Positions 1-8,618 of a DNA stretch of 25,000 nt are shown piece after piece (position 1 is the first letter of the stretch; each line of letters opens with the position of its first letter). The DNA is taken from assembly GCA_002005505.1 (NCBI GenBank), contig KV908423.1:1-25000 (forward strand), read 5' to 3'. Source of the stretch: Botryococcus braunii. Taxonomy: Eukaryota > Chlorophyta > Trebouxiophyceae. The position numbers were made by a program, and so were the translations under genes. The notes under the pieces are model-generated. The model was not told the origin of the DNA. It saw only the letters and a program-made list of their open reading frames with translations, and made no database searches.

Positions 1-473
1 AATAACTCAGCGGAATTTATAAGGAAGTAAGGCAGGAGGGAGCAAGGAACGAGGCGCGACACGAGGTCCGTCACTTGGGGCAAGCAAGCGTTTACAAGAA
101 CCACCCCACCACACAGCTTACCCTTGTGGTTTCTCCAGTTCTGTCCTCTCGTGTTAATCTACTCGGCACGCGGGTTCCTAGCCAAGGGACGCCTATATTC
201 GGACTCGGCCCATGTACGACTTCTGTCCCTCTATCCTTCGTGAGAGCCCTAGATCGTCCACTCGCTGGCGTGCTAACGGTGACAATTATTGTCATCAAAC
301 ACACGCAATGACGGAGTGCCAACTATGCATGGCGTAAGCAACCATCACCGACGGAAGGTGCTACTCTCGTTCGAGCGGCTAACCACGTGGCTCCCACGGG
401 CGTGCAGTATGGCGCCAAAGGGCGTCTCCCGCAAATGTCCCGAAATGCTCGGAAATCCTCGCATTCCGTTACA
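1..473 (-). repeat. 3' LTR of element A (3 bases cut by window edge)
   Basis: Matches 6977-7454 apart from one substitution (near 250) and two one-base indels (near 40 and 197). It ends in TTACA at 469-473, the inverted match of the TGTAA that starts the right copy. It includes the perfect palindrome TGACAATTATTGTCA at 280-294 and a CCACGTGG (G-box type) site at 383-390. Confidence 0.95.
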
Positions 474-488
474 TTATCCCCCCCTTAG
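474..488 (-). other. Polypurine tract of element A
   Basis: On the minus strand the bases directly upstream of the 3' LTR read CTAAGGGGGGGATAA. This purine run is the expected primer for plus-strand DNA synthesis and fixes the LTR boundary. Confidence 0.85.
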
Positions 489-1489
489 TCCTTTGCATGT
501 CCTCATGCAAACCCACTCGAGGATTTTCACTGAGAAGAACAACCAGAGAAACCGGTAAACTGGACGGCCCAAACCTCCAACTGCCGTCTGACCCCTGCCG
601 AATTGGTGGTTCATGGGGTCCCCACTTCCAATGTAGAATATCTCCAAGTAAACACTTCCTTGCCATTTATTTATTTTTTATGGCTTTTCTAGTACACTAG
701 GTAGACTTGCGTCTAATCTTATTCGAAGAACAAACATGAAGAAATAAACGTTCAAACATGAAAAACAAGTGTCCCATTTCCCAAGTCCAAGAGAACATAA
801 AAATCTAATCCAAAAACATACAACACAAAAGAATAATTAAAGTGCTTAAGTCCAAAAAGTAGGGAACTTCCATGGAGAAGTTCCATGCTCCCAATGAGTC
901 CCGTTCCCGTAATGGATGATCCCAAGTCAACATACTGTACAAATCCGCATAAGGTACACATTCCAGTTCATGCCGAACGACTCGGGTTGCGTTGGCTCTG
1001 AACCATGATCCAAAAGGAACAAACAAACAAACAAGAAACAAAGTCCAACGCAAAGTCCAACCTTCAAGGTCCAAGATTTCAAGAGAGTCCAAGTCCCCCT
1101 ATTGACATAGACAGTCCAAGACCTGCCAGTCACATAGAAGAATCCCCAATCCCTCTCCAATTTCCAAGTCCCTTCTAGTCACATAGTCCACCCATCACCA
1201 GAAAAGTGCCCAGGATCCACAACTGATTGCTTGTGCTAGCAGGTGTACTCCCCCCCCACCTATCCAAAGCGTGCAGACTCCGGGCTGCAACATGCCATGG
1301 TGTGTGACATCTGTCCACCCACACCGGAGTGGGCGACCCACTCCCAATCCCATCCCGAGGGGGTGCACACATTTGCAATCCTACCACCGGCTTGTCTGTG
1401 CAGATCCTTGCGTACCCGACAAGGACTCCCTCCTAAAGAGAGCAAAGACAAGGTAACCAACCGGAGGAGCGGGCAGCAGGGGAAAGGCC
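489..1489 (-). other. Long 3' untranslated region of element A, with an AGTCCAA motif array
   Basis: About 1 kb lies between the pol stop and the polypurine tract, with no convincing coding frame. The part from about 780 to 1170 is A-rich on the plus strand and carries at least seven scattered AGTCCAA or GGTCCAA words (TTGGACT on the element's sense strand), for example near 786, 847, 1046, 1058, 1069, 1086 and 1111. Small frames here do not resemble any protein I recognise. The motif array could be a packaging, localisation or 3'-processing signal, but that is a guess. Confidence 0.6.
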
Positions 1490-4400
1490 TCAAACGGCCG
1501 TCTCGCCCCACTTGGGCGGGCCCAACTCCTGGTGACGGTGGTAGGCGTTGATGGTGTCCTTTGCGTGGTCGAACATGTCCAAGGGCTCCCAGTCGTCTCC
1601 GACGTCGTAACCTGACCACAGTACCCAGTATTGGTAGGCTGGGGTACCGTCCGGGAAGTGGAGGGCCCGGTTCCCCTTCATCCAGGGACGGTGACCGAGG
1701 ATGCCGTCCACGACGTACTCGGCATTCTCCGTGCCGTCATCGCCCTTGACCATGCGTGGTCCCGGCTGGTATTTGTAAATGCTGAGGCGGTCTGGGTTAC
1801 GTGGCCCCTTGTAGAGGTCCACATATTCCACGTTTATGCGTGGGTGAAACTTCAAGGCGGCGGGGACGTCCAGCTCAACAGAGTTGGGATGGACGGCAGT
1901 GACCCGGAAGGGTCCAATCCGGCGCCTGGCAAGCTTTATGTACTTCTGCGACGTCAGGGCGGCTGGGAACTTCGTCCGAAGGAGAACAAGGTCCCCCTTC
2001 TTATAGATCACAGCCCGGCGGTGGCGGTTCGCCTGGGCCGCCTGCCGCTCCTGAGCTGCAGCCAAAAACTTCCGTGCAAGAGTAAGGGAGTCTTGCATCT
2101 TCCGGAGGAAAAGATCTGCCCGATCTGCTTTCCCCCCCTCCATGTGTCCCATAGCAAATGGAATGTTTGGATCCTGTCCATATGTCAAGCGGAACGGGGT
2201 GGTGTTGATCGAGGCTTGCCATGTATTGTTATAGGCGAACTCTGCAACAGCCAGATGGTTTTCCCATTCTTTAGGCTTATCCCAAACATAATGTTTGAGG
2301 TAGTCCTCAAGAATCCTGTTAACCCGTTCCGTTTGTCCGTCAGATTGTGGGTGATAGGCTGTAGACCGTGCAGGTTTGCAGCCTGTTAAATTTAGGAGTA
2401 TATCCATAAATTTACTCACAAACTTAGGATCCCTATCCGACACAAGTTCCTCTGGAAATCCGTGGTATCTCCAGACTTTATCCCTTAGCAAAACTGCTAC
2501 ATCATATGAGTCAGCTTTTGTGGTGGTGGGCACAAAGTGAGCACACTTACTTAACCGGTCCACCACAACCCATATGGCATCATTCCCGTTTGCACTCCGT
2601 GGCAACCCCGTTATGAAATCCATGGAAATGCTTTGCCATTTCCTAGTCGGGATTTGCAAGGGGTGAAGGAGGCCTGCGGGCAACTTGTTTGAAGCTTTGA
2701 CCCTTTGACAAGAATCACAGTAGGCAACATATTCCCGCACGTCCTCTGTCATTCCCGGCCACCACCATTCCCGTTTCACCAGTTCATACATCTTGGCAAA
2801 ACCAGGGTGTCCCACATATAAAGGTTCATGCAATGCCTTGAGTATATCTTGTCTTAGGTTTCTCCCCACGACTCCTTCCCCATCCTTCACCTCATAATGC
2901 CCTGGGACATACTTCCGTCCCTCCTTCCCATATTCCCATATCCCATTCCTGAAATGCACCTTCCTTCTGTTCGACCTCTTTCCCAACCACTCATCATCCA
3001 TGTATGCCCTTTTTACTAACTCCAGGAAGGGTTCACACGTGTCAAGCTGCTGGGTGACTCCGCTCGGGCGGGCCCTCCCGCCGGAGTCCATTGCGACCCG
3101 GGGCTTGACACTCCTGAGCTCGGGCTCCGCTGGCTCGACGTTGCGTCGGAGCTGCCTGGCCGCGAGGATTGGGATCCTGGACAAGGCATCTGCGACGTTA
3201 GTCTTGCCTGGCTCCCAAACCCAGAGTATGTCAAACTCCTGCAATCGCTCAGCCCACCTAGCTCTTCTCGGGCTAAGTCCTGCCTGTTGTTGCAAAAAGG
3301 TATTACACTTATGGTCAGTGGTTACGGTGACTGGTTTTCCTAACACATAACATCGCCATTCCTGTAGAGCATACACTACAGCCAGCAATTCCCTTTCCGT
3401 AGCAGAATAGTTACGCTCTGCACTATTCAACTTTTTGCTATGGTATGCTACTACTTTCCCATCCTGCATGAGAACTGCTCCCACCCCAAAATCACTTGCA
3501 TCACATGTCACTTGGAATGGTTTCCGAAGATCAGGTAGTGATAAGATAGGGGCCTCTACCAAAGCAGTCTTCAATGCTGAAAAAGATTCCTCCTGTTCCA
3601 ATTCCCATTCCCATGCCCTCTTGCTGCTTGACAACTTCGTCAAGGGAGCAGCGATGGCACTGAAGTCCCTGATAAACTTCCTGAAGTAGTTTGCAAGGCC
3701 CAGAAACCTACGGACATCCGTGGTGTTTTTGGGTACGGGCCATTCCTTGACTACTTCCACCTTTTGTGGGTCCACCTTTAATCCATCCCTTCCAATGATA
3801 TGCCCCAAGTATCGAAGTTCAGAACGCATGAACTCACACTTGGGTAGCTTGGCAAAGAGTTGCTTCTCTCGCAAGCGAGCGAAGACTTTTTCCAAATGAA
3901 CATAATGCATGTTTTCATCCTTGCTGAAAATGAGCACATCATCCAAATAGACAACGACAAATCCCTCCCGAATGAAATCATGGAAGATTTCATTCATCAG
4001 CCGCTGAAAAGTGGCCGGAGCATTCGTTAAACCAAAGGGGAGCACCAGAAACTCGTACAACCCGAATGGTGTTCTAAATGCTGTCTTTGGGATATCTTCT
4101 TCTTTAAGCCGGACCTGATGGTATCCGCTCAATAAGTCCAGGCTGGAGAAGACCTTTGCTCCTTTGAGCCTATCAAGCAAATCATCAATCCGGGGCAAGG
4201 GGTACCTATCCGGAATGGTAATCTGGTTGACAGCTCTATAATCAATTACCATCCTATAAGTTCCTTCCTTCTTTTTAACAAAAAGAACAGGAGATGCATA
4301 AGGTGAGTGACTGGGCCGGATGTGCCCTAATGCGAGAAGCTCATCCACTGTTTTAGTACACTCTTCCATTTCTAGAGAAGATAAACGATAAGCAGGCTTA

Positions 4401-4633
4401 TTAGGAGGTACAGAGCCAGGTTGTATCCTGATGGTGTGATACACCTGTCTATGCGGTGGCAATCCTGGCAAACCTTGAGGAAACAAATCACTGTACTCCC
4501 TAAGGAGCACCCCCAATTGTTCCGGTTTGCCCTTCAACACCTCCTCCAGTCCCAAGGATCCCGTGAACTTACCCGACGACGACGTTTGTTCCTCCTCCTC
4601 CTCCTCTATTATTCCCTCTTCCTCCCCCTCCAC
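1490..4633 (-). CDS. pol: Element A pol: reverse transcriptase, RNase H, integrase, chromodomain
   Basis: Polyprotein of 1047 residues if counted from the GTG at 4633; the frame is open upstream to 4759 and has no good ATG of its own. An acidic linker (residues 2-15) precedes RT at about 75-260, with catalytic Asp in SLDL (166) and YLDD (229-232). RNase H spans about 370-490 (CDAS D378, TTDHK D440, ADALSR D482). Integrase has an HX6H...CX2C zinc finger (H602, H609, C639, C642) and a DDE core (D672, D733, E769, with 35 residues between the last two). A GPF module is at 907-909. A C-terminal chromodomain covers about 972-1033 with aromatic positions Y973, W1006 and W1015 and an unusually long first loop. 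The frame is -1 relative to the protease frame and overlaps it by up to 150 nt, so expression needs a -1 frameshift, or a one-base indel has broken the reading. No internal stop is present, so the enzymes look functional. They would copy the element RNA in cytoplasmic particles and insert the DNA in the nucleus. Confidence 0.93.
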   Translation of the reverse strand: MEGEEEGIIEEEEEEQTSSSGKFTGSLGLEEVLKGKPEQLGVLLREYSDLFPQGLPGLPPHRQVYHTIRIQPGSVPPNKPAYRLSSLEMEECTKTVDELLALGHIRPSHSPYASPVLFVKKKEGTYRMVIDYRAVNQITIPDRYPLPRIDDLLDRLKGAKVFSSLDLLSGYHQVRLKEEDIPKTAFRTPFGLYEFLVLPFGLTNAPATFQRLMNEIFHDFIREGFVVVYLDDVLIFSKDENMHYVHLEKVFARLREKQLFAKLPKCEFMRSELRYLGHIIGRDGLKVDPQKVEVVKEWPVPKNTTDVRRFLGLANYFRKFIRDFSAIAAPLTKLSSSKRAWEWELEQEESFSALKTALVEAPILSLPDLRKPFQVTCDASDFGVGAVLMQDGKVVAYHSKKLNSAERNYSATERELLAVVYALQEWRCYVLGKPVTVTTDHKCNTFLQQQAGLSPRRARWAERLQEFDILWVWEPGKTNVADALSRIPILAARQLRRNVEPAEPELRSVKPRVAMDSGGRARPSGVTQQLDTCEPFLELVKRAYMDDEWLGKRSNRRKVHFRNGIWEYGKEGRKYVPGHYEVKDGEGVVGRNLRQDILKALHEPLYVGHPGFAKMYELVKREWWWPGMTEDVREYVAYCDSCQRVKASNKLPAGLLHPLQIPTRKWQSISMDFITGLPRSANGNDAIWVVVDRLSKCAHFVPTTTKADSYDVAVLLRDKVWRYHGFPEELVSDRDPKFVSKFMDILLNLTGCKPARSTAYHPQSDGQTERVNRILEDYLKHYVWDKPKEWENHLAVAEFAYNNTWQASINTTPFRLTYGQDPNIPFAMGHMEGGKADRADLFLRKMQDSLTLARKFLAAAQERQAAQANRHRRAVIYKKGDLVLLRTKFPAALTSQKYIKLARRRIGPFRVTAVHPNSVELDVPAALKFHPRINVEYVDLYKGPRNPDRLSIYKYQPGPRMVKGDDGTENAEYVVDGILGHRPWMKGNRALHFPDGTPAYQYWVLWSGYDVGDDWEPLDMFDHAKDTINAYHRHQELGPPKWGETAV

Positions 4634-5595
4634 TGGGGGTCCGAGAATAATTCCGGGACCGGCCCGCCCTGGGTACCCGGTCCCGTGGAGTTGGTTGATG
4701 AGGTGCCTGATTCGTCGTCGGAGGGATCGAGCCCGTTTTCCTCCAGGGATGACTCCTGCTCATCCCATGCATACTCTTCAGGTCTCATGACAACATTCAA
4801 CAGACAAAGTCTCCATTGATCTACTTTGTTCTTCCCCTTCCTCACTATGTTCATACCCCATTGCAACGTGCAGGGTAAGACTTTCCTGTGAGGGTCCAAC
4901 GTTACCCACTTCCCTTGATGTTTTATTTGTGCCTTTCCAACCCCAACACTGATTGTGGCCTCCCTTAGAGACATCCAGTCTTGTCCCAGAATGAGGTCCA
5001 CCCCCTCCATAATAGAATCACATACAAAGAAAGTATGGCGGGTGACTACCGAAGGGGTGAACCTAACACTAAGGTCAACCTTCCCCTTGGTTTCAGACAA
5101 GGACCCATCTGCAAGGACTACTGTTGTTGCTTCCTTGTGATACCTAAGCCCTTGTAGTACTTTGCCTCGGACAAAAGAATGGGTAGCCCCAGTGTCCATG
5201 AGTGCACGAAACTCCATGCCTCGAACAGTAACGGCAAAAGTCAGGTTGAGTGGTGAGAGATTTCCCACATGCCCTACATGACAAGATGGTTGTGGCATGA
5301 CACATGCAAGCACAAATGAAAAAGGAAATATTCCTGCCTTGCCCGAGAACATGAATTGTTCTCCCCTACATCCCCGAGCAAGAACTTTTAGTTTGGCCTT
5401 TGTCCTGTACTCTAAGAAAAACCTCCTGCTTTTCCAGACTTTTTGGCTAACAACAAAGCAGGCACCAAGGCTGGGATCATGTTTTCTCTTTGCAAAGAAA
5501 TCATGCAAGCAAGCCTCTGCACAATTTTTCTTAGGTACTACCAACTCAAAGGGTTCAGAGAGTGAAGACAAATAGGCCAAACAATGGGGATCCAT
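4609..5595 (-). CDS. Element A aspartic protease, with an N-terminal extension and acidic tail
   Basis: 328 residues. The retropepsin-like domain covers about 115-235: the active-site triad sits in LMDTGATHSF (D134), and a later ILGQDWM stretch (202-208) matches the conserved ILG segment of retroviral-type proteases. It would cleave the Gag and Pol polyproteins during particle maturation. The frame is the same as gag. The gag stop (TGA, 5608-5610) is followed by four sense codons and then the ATG at 5595, so the product could be made by readthrough of UGA or by reinitiation at that ATG. The last 50 residues are acidic and Ser/Gly-rich and overlap the start of the RT frame. The first 110 residues, with several cysteines, resemble nothing I recognise. 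Confidence 0.88.
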   Translation of the reverse strand: MDPHCLAYLSSLSEPFELVVPKKNCAEACLHDFFAKRKHDPSLGACFVVSQKVWKSRRFFLEYRTKAKLKVLARGCRGEQFMFSGKAGIFPFSFVLACVMPQPSCHVGHVGNLSPLNLTFAVTVRGMEFRALMDTGATHSFVRGKVLQGLRYHKEATTVVLADGSLSETKGKVDLSVRFTPSVVTRHTFFVCDSIMEGVDLILGQDWMSLREATISVGVGKAQIKHQGKWVTLDPHRKVLPCTLQWGMNIVRKGKNKVDQWRLCLLNVVMRPEEYAWDEQESSLEENGLDPSDDESGTSSTNSTGPGTQGGPVPELFSDPQWRGRKRE

Positions 5596-5607
5596 GACCC
5601 TTGCGAG

Positions 5608-6870
5608 TCAAGTTTTGGGTTTCCCCTTCCCTTTCCCCTTCCACTTCCCTCTTCCCTTTCCTTTCCCTTGCCAATTACCTTGCCCTCCTTGAGGTGGTGG
5701 AAGCCCTCCTTGCACTGGTGCCACCACTGGTGGGGCCTGTGGTGCAGAGGGAAAGTAACCCGGTTGAAAGACTGGTGGTTGGAACCCTCCCGCTTTAGTT
5801 TTAGCAGCCAACCACTCCCTTTTCAACTGACATTGCCATGCTTCATGGCCCAACTGTTTGCAAAAGTAACACTCCCTATTAGCGGGGATGACCTTCCGAG
5901 AGTCCAACTTTCCCTTCCCTAGTGCACCAGGGGGTCCTCCAACAGCTCCCCAGAAGGGTGGTGACCCTTGAACTTCCTCTGGGATATGAGCTGCACCAAG
6001 ATTGGTGTGGAAGTTTGATAGTGTCCTCCTCTTGGGGGGACCTCCCTGTGCATCCCCATGGGCACTCTTGAAACCACCTTCGTACTTGACCACAAAGGAG
6101 CACAAGTCATCCAGGTCTGTGAAGGGTTTCCCTGTCCCGGGGTTGATGGTACTGGCCAATCTTAACTGCACATTAAGACCCTTCATGAATAAGTGCAACT
6201 TATCCTGCTCTACCATTTCATATTCCACCTCAATATCCGAAAGCAAAGCAACAAATCTTTCAATGTACCTCTCCACACTTTCATTTCCCTGGTAGACTTT
6301 GTCAAGCTTTTGTCTTGCTATTGCTACTGTGTCAGTGGCATCATATCTTTTGGACATAAAAGCTTTAAAGTCTTCCCACTCTATGGCATCTTCCTCTCCT
6401 CCCTCTTTTTCCCACTTACGCACAAAAGCATCCCACACTTTAAGAGGTCTTTCTTCCAAGTGTTGAACTGCCAAAGCAACCCACTTAGCATCAGGCACGT
6501 TTGTGAGTTTAGCATATGATGCCAATTTCCGTGCAAAAAACATAAAACTTCCACGTTTTCCGTTAAAGAGAGAAGGAGGGGCAGCACGCACTTGCACCGG
6601 TTTTTGGATCGGTGCTTGAGCCTCGCCCTGCCGAGCCTCCAACTTTTCTTGAACCAAAGCGTCAACGTATTGTTCAATATCTTCCTTTGACAAGGGGCGT
6701 TTCTTCCTTTTGCCTTCCGATCCCTCGGTTGTAGGGGCGATCGGGTTCATGGAATCGACGTCCTCCTCTAACAAATCCGTAACCTCGAAGCCTTCCCGCA
6801 AAGAACCTTCCAAAAGGCTTCGGTCGTCCTCAGAAAGGTTTTTAAACCTATCTGATGTCACCGAGCTCAT
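5608..6870 (-). CDS. gag: Element A Gag (capsid and nucleocapsid)
   Basis: 420 residues from an ATG at 6870, 106 nt inside the 5' LTR. The central part (about 98-275) has the layout of a retrotransposon Gag capsid domain, with an LFNGKRG entry motif at 101-107 and a helical stretch around 185-235 including a YIERF segment. A CCHC zinc knuckle (C334, C337, H342, C347; CX2CX4HX4C) marks the nucleocapsid part, which binds element RNA. It is followed by a Pro/Gln-rich stretch and a Gly-Lys repeat tail (401-419) that should add RNA affinity. An acidic N-terminus (15-40) precedes a KRKKR basic patch near 54-58. The frame ends at TGA, and the protease frame continues in phase after it. The length is normal for chromovirus Gag. 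Confidence 0.9.
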   Translation of the reverse strand: MSSVTSDRFKNLSEDDRSLLEGSLREGFEVTDLLEEDVDSMNPIAPTTEGSEGKRKKRPLSKEDIEQYVDALVQEKLEARQGEAQAPIQKPVQVRAAPPSLFNGKRGSFMFFARKLASYAKLTNVPDAKWVALAVQHLEERPLKVWDAFVRKWEKEGGEEDAIEWEDFKAFMSKRYDATDTVAIARQKLDKVYQGNESVERYIERFVALLSDIEVEYEMVEQDKLHLFMKGLNVQLRLASTINPGTGKPFTDLDDLCSFVVKYEGGFKSAHGDAQGGPPKRRTLSNFHTNLGAAHIPEEVQGSPPFWGAVGGPPGALGKGKLDSRKVIPANRECYFCKQLGHEAWQCQLKREWLAAKTKAGGFQPPVFQPGYFPSAPQAPPVVAPVQGGLPPPQGGQGNWQGKGKGRGKWKGKGKGKPKT

Positions 6871-6962
6871 CTACGAGGGGCATCCCAAAGTTAGATCCTT
6901 GCATCGGCATCTGCCAACTTCCAACAACTTGATCGAAAACCCCAAAGGATTGATAACGGCTT

Positions 6963-6974
6963 TCGCCGATACCA
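6963..6974 (-). other. Primer-binding site of element A
   Basis: Two bases inside the 5' LTR the minus strand reads TGGTATCGGCGA. The first seven bases equal the plant initiator-Met tRNA type (TGGTATCAGAGC); the rest differ. The same 12 bases sit at the same 2-base distance from the LTR in element C, supporting a real primer site. Confidence 0.75.
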
Positions 6975-6976
6975 AA

Positions 6977-7454
6977 TGTAATAACTCAGCGGAATTTATA
7001 AGGAAGTAAGGCAGGAGGGGAGCAAGGAACGAGGCGCGACACGAGGTCCGTCACTTGGGGCAAGCAAGCGTTTACAAGAACCACCCCACCACACAGCTTA
7101 CCCTTGTGGTTTCTCCAGTTCTGTCCTCTCGTGTTAATCTACTCGGCACGCGGGTTCCTAGCCAAGGGACGCCTATGATTCGGACTCGGCCCATGTACGA
7201 CTTCTGTCCCTCTATCCTTCGTGAGAGCCCAAGATCGTCCACTCGCTGGCGTGCTAACGGTGACAATTATTGTCATCAAACACACGCAATGACGGAGTGC
7301 CAACTATGCATGGCGTAAGCAACCATCACCGACGGAAGGTGCTACTCTCGTTCGAGCGGCTAACCACGTGGCTCCCACGGGCGTGCAGTATGGCGCCAAA
7401 GGGCGTCTCCCGCAAATGTCCCGAAATGCTCGGAAATCCTCGCATTCCGTTACA
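6977..7454 (-). repeat. 5' LTR of element A
   Basis: Complete 478-bp LTR with TGTAA...TTACA ends, almost identical to 1-473. As the upstream LTR of a minus-strand element it should hold the promoter. Visible sites are the palindrome TGACAATTATTGTCA (7261-7275) and a CCACGTGG box (7364-7371). A TATAAAT on the minus strand (6994-7000) lies too close to the primer-binding site to serve as the TATA box. The right border with element B coding sequence is exact at 7454/7455. Confidence 0.95.
7364..7371. promoter_or_regulatory. G-box type site CCACGTGG in the 5' LTR of A
   Basis: CACGTG with flanking C and G, a palindrome bound in plants by bZIP and bHLH factors. It is in the first quarter of the LTR as transcribed (U3), where enhancers are expected, and is also present in the other LTR (383-390). 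Function is inferred from the motif only. Confidence 0.4.
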
Positions 7455-7997
7455 GTCCCGGCTGCCTCGAGCTTTGTCCAACGCATTCAGCGTTTAGTGG
7501 CAGAAGCTCGGCGCACACATCGCATTGCGACGGAACGCCAGGCACGTTACGCTAACACGAAGCGTAAGGATGTCACGTTCGCTCCAGGAGATTGGGTCCT
7601 GTTGTCGGCTAAGAACCTAAGGTTCAAAGAGGGCACACCGAAGCTGTTGCCTCGGTGGGTCGGGCCGTTCCAAATTGCCAAGTCTGTTGGAGGCAACTCC
7701 TATGAGTTGATCCTCCCGGCACGCTGGAGGATACATGACGTGTTCCATGTGTCACGGCTGGAACGATACCGCCGGGATGGCAGTGTCCAACCACCACCAC
7801 CTGCTGAGGTGCTGGAGGGGGAGGACGAGTACGAGGTGGAGAAAATTCTTCACCACCGGAAGGCTCGCCGCTCGTATGAGTTCCTGGTTCGGTGGGTGGG
7901 ATACTCCCCTGAACATGACACGTGGGAATCAGAGGCGAACTTGCGGAATGCCCCTGGGGCGTTGAAGGAGTATTGGGCACGGGTCAAGACGGGCTAG
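7455..7997 (+). pseudogene. pol: Element B pol fragment: integrase C-terminus and chromodomain
   Basis: 180 codons plus TAG, matching residues 1005-1184 of element C pol with no visible break. It includes the GPF module (WVGPF) and a full group I-like chromodomain at the end (YEVEKIL..., FLVRWVGY..., DTWE), with the three aromatic positions that form the methyl-lysine pocket in this family. Chromodomains of chromoviral integrases steer integration to chromatin carrying methylated histone H3. The N-terminal part of the protein is separated from it by the whole of element A, so this piece cannot be made as a normal product. Codons for the frame upstream of 7455 come from A's LTR and are not part of the gene. 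Confidence 0.9.
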
Positions 7998-8618
7998 GAC
8001 CCAGGAGACACACAAATGGCCTTGAGTCGGGCTGTTGTCACTTCGGGGGTCGTGGCATTCGATCCACATGTCCAGTCGACGGGACATCCCTCGTTAGCGG
8101 CGAAGTGGTTGCGTTGTTCAACATGTCGTCCTACTCAATAGCTCCTCCCTGTCCCTGGCTATGCCATGTGGAAGGGCCCTATTCCGTTCACTGCGGACTT
8201 AGTAGCACCTCAGATAGTCTCAAGGGCATGGTGCACCCCGGGTCCTGGACTCGGTGTCTGAGAGTCTCTGCTGATGGTGGGTTGTGACTCTAGAGTAACC
8301 ATGTACTCTAAGCGCTATGGTGATGGTCAGTGAAGCCCCCAATAGCTTGATTAGCCAGATGGATTTCTGGTGACGGAGGTTGTACTTCCGGGAGTGCTCC
8401 GCGGGCAGTCCAAATGAGCATGGGTGTGGATTGTCGTTACCACTAGTCTGCCGGGACTAGGGTGGCGGGTGGCTGGGCAAGAGGTATGGGACTCTTGTCT
8501 GTAGGGCTTCCTGCGAAGGTGGCTGGTCAGGACGTGATACACTCTTGACTGTAGTGCTTCCTGTGTGGGAGATGCATCCCCCTCAATCCGAGACGGCTTG
8601 AGCCTAGGTGGGGGAGGG
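7998..8618 (+). other. 3' untranslated region and polypurine tract of element B
   Basis: 621 bp from the pol stop to the LTR; no protein recognised. It contains an imperfect 23-bp repeat with a 50-bp period (8491-8513 and 8541-8563, ACTCTTG.CTGTAG.GCTTCCTG). The polypurine tract AGGTGGGGGAGGG is at 8606-8618, directly before the LTR. The same region is present inverted at 8835-9455 (D) and 9775-10395 (C). Confidence 0.8.

Larger units (their letters stand above)
1..7454 (-). mobile_element. Element A: near-complete chromodomain Ty3/gypsy LTR retrotransposon
   Basis: Two direct repeats of about 478 bp (1-473 and 6977-7454) bound an internal region read on the minus strand in the order leader with primer-binding site, gag, protease, RT-RNase H-integrase-chromodomain, 3' UTR, polypurine tract. 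That is the Ty3/gypsy order, with integrase after RNase H. The left LTR lacks its first three bases (TGT) because the window begins there. The element interrupts the integrase C-terminal coding region of element B, which resumes at 7455. The two LTRs differ by one substitution and two single-base indels, so the insertion is fairly young. The expected target duplication would start at 7455 (GTCCC), but its partner lies outside the window. All reading frames are open, although protease and RT are in different frames. Confidence 0.95.

Noticed and set aside
1..474. Small frames in both A LTRs (for example 75-311 and 7055-7318)
   Set aside because: Their ends differ between LTR copies because of one-base indels, and they have no domain or codon signal.
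1631..2389. 252-codon plus-strand frame opposite A pol
   Set aside because: It is antisense to the integrase-chromodomain region, which has clear motifs on the other strand; it is a frame shadow.
6994..7000. TATAAAT on the minus strand near the end of A's 5' LTR
   Set aside because: A start site 25-30 bases downstream would fall within the primer-binding site, leaving no R/U5, so it cannot be the element promoter.
7922..8287. 121-codon frame across the family-2 3' UTR, repeated at 9166-9531 and 10106-10471
   Set aside because: It recurs only because the DNA itself is repeated. It overlaps the end of pol in another frame and shows no recognisable domain.
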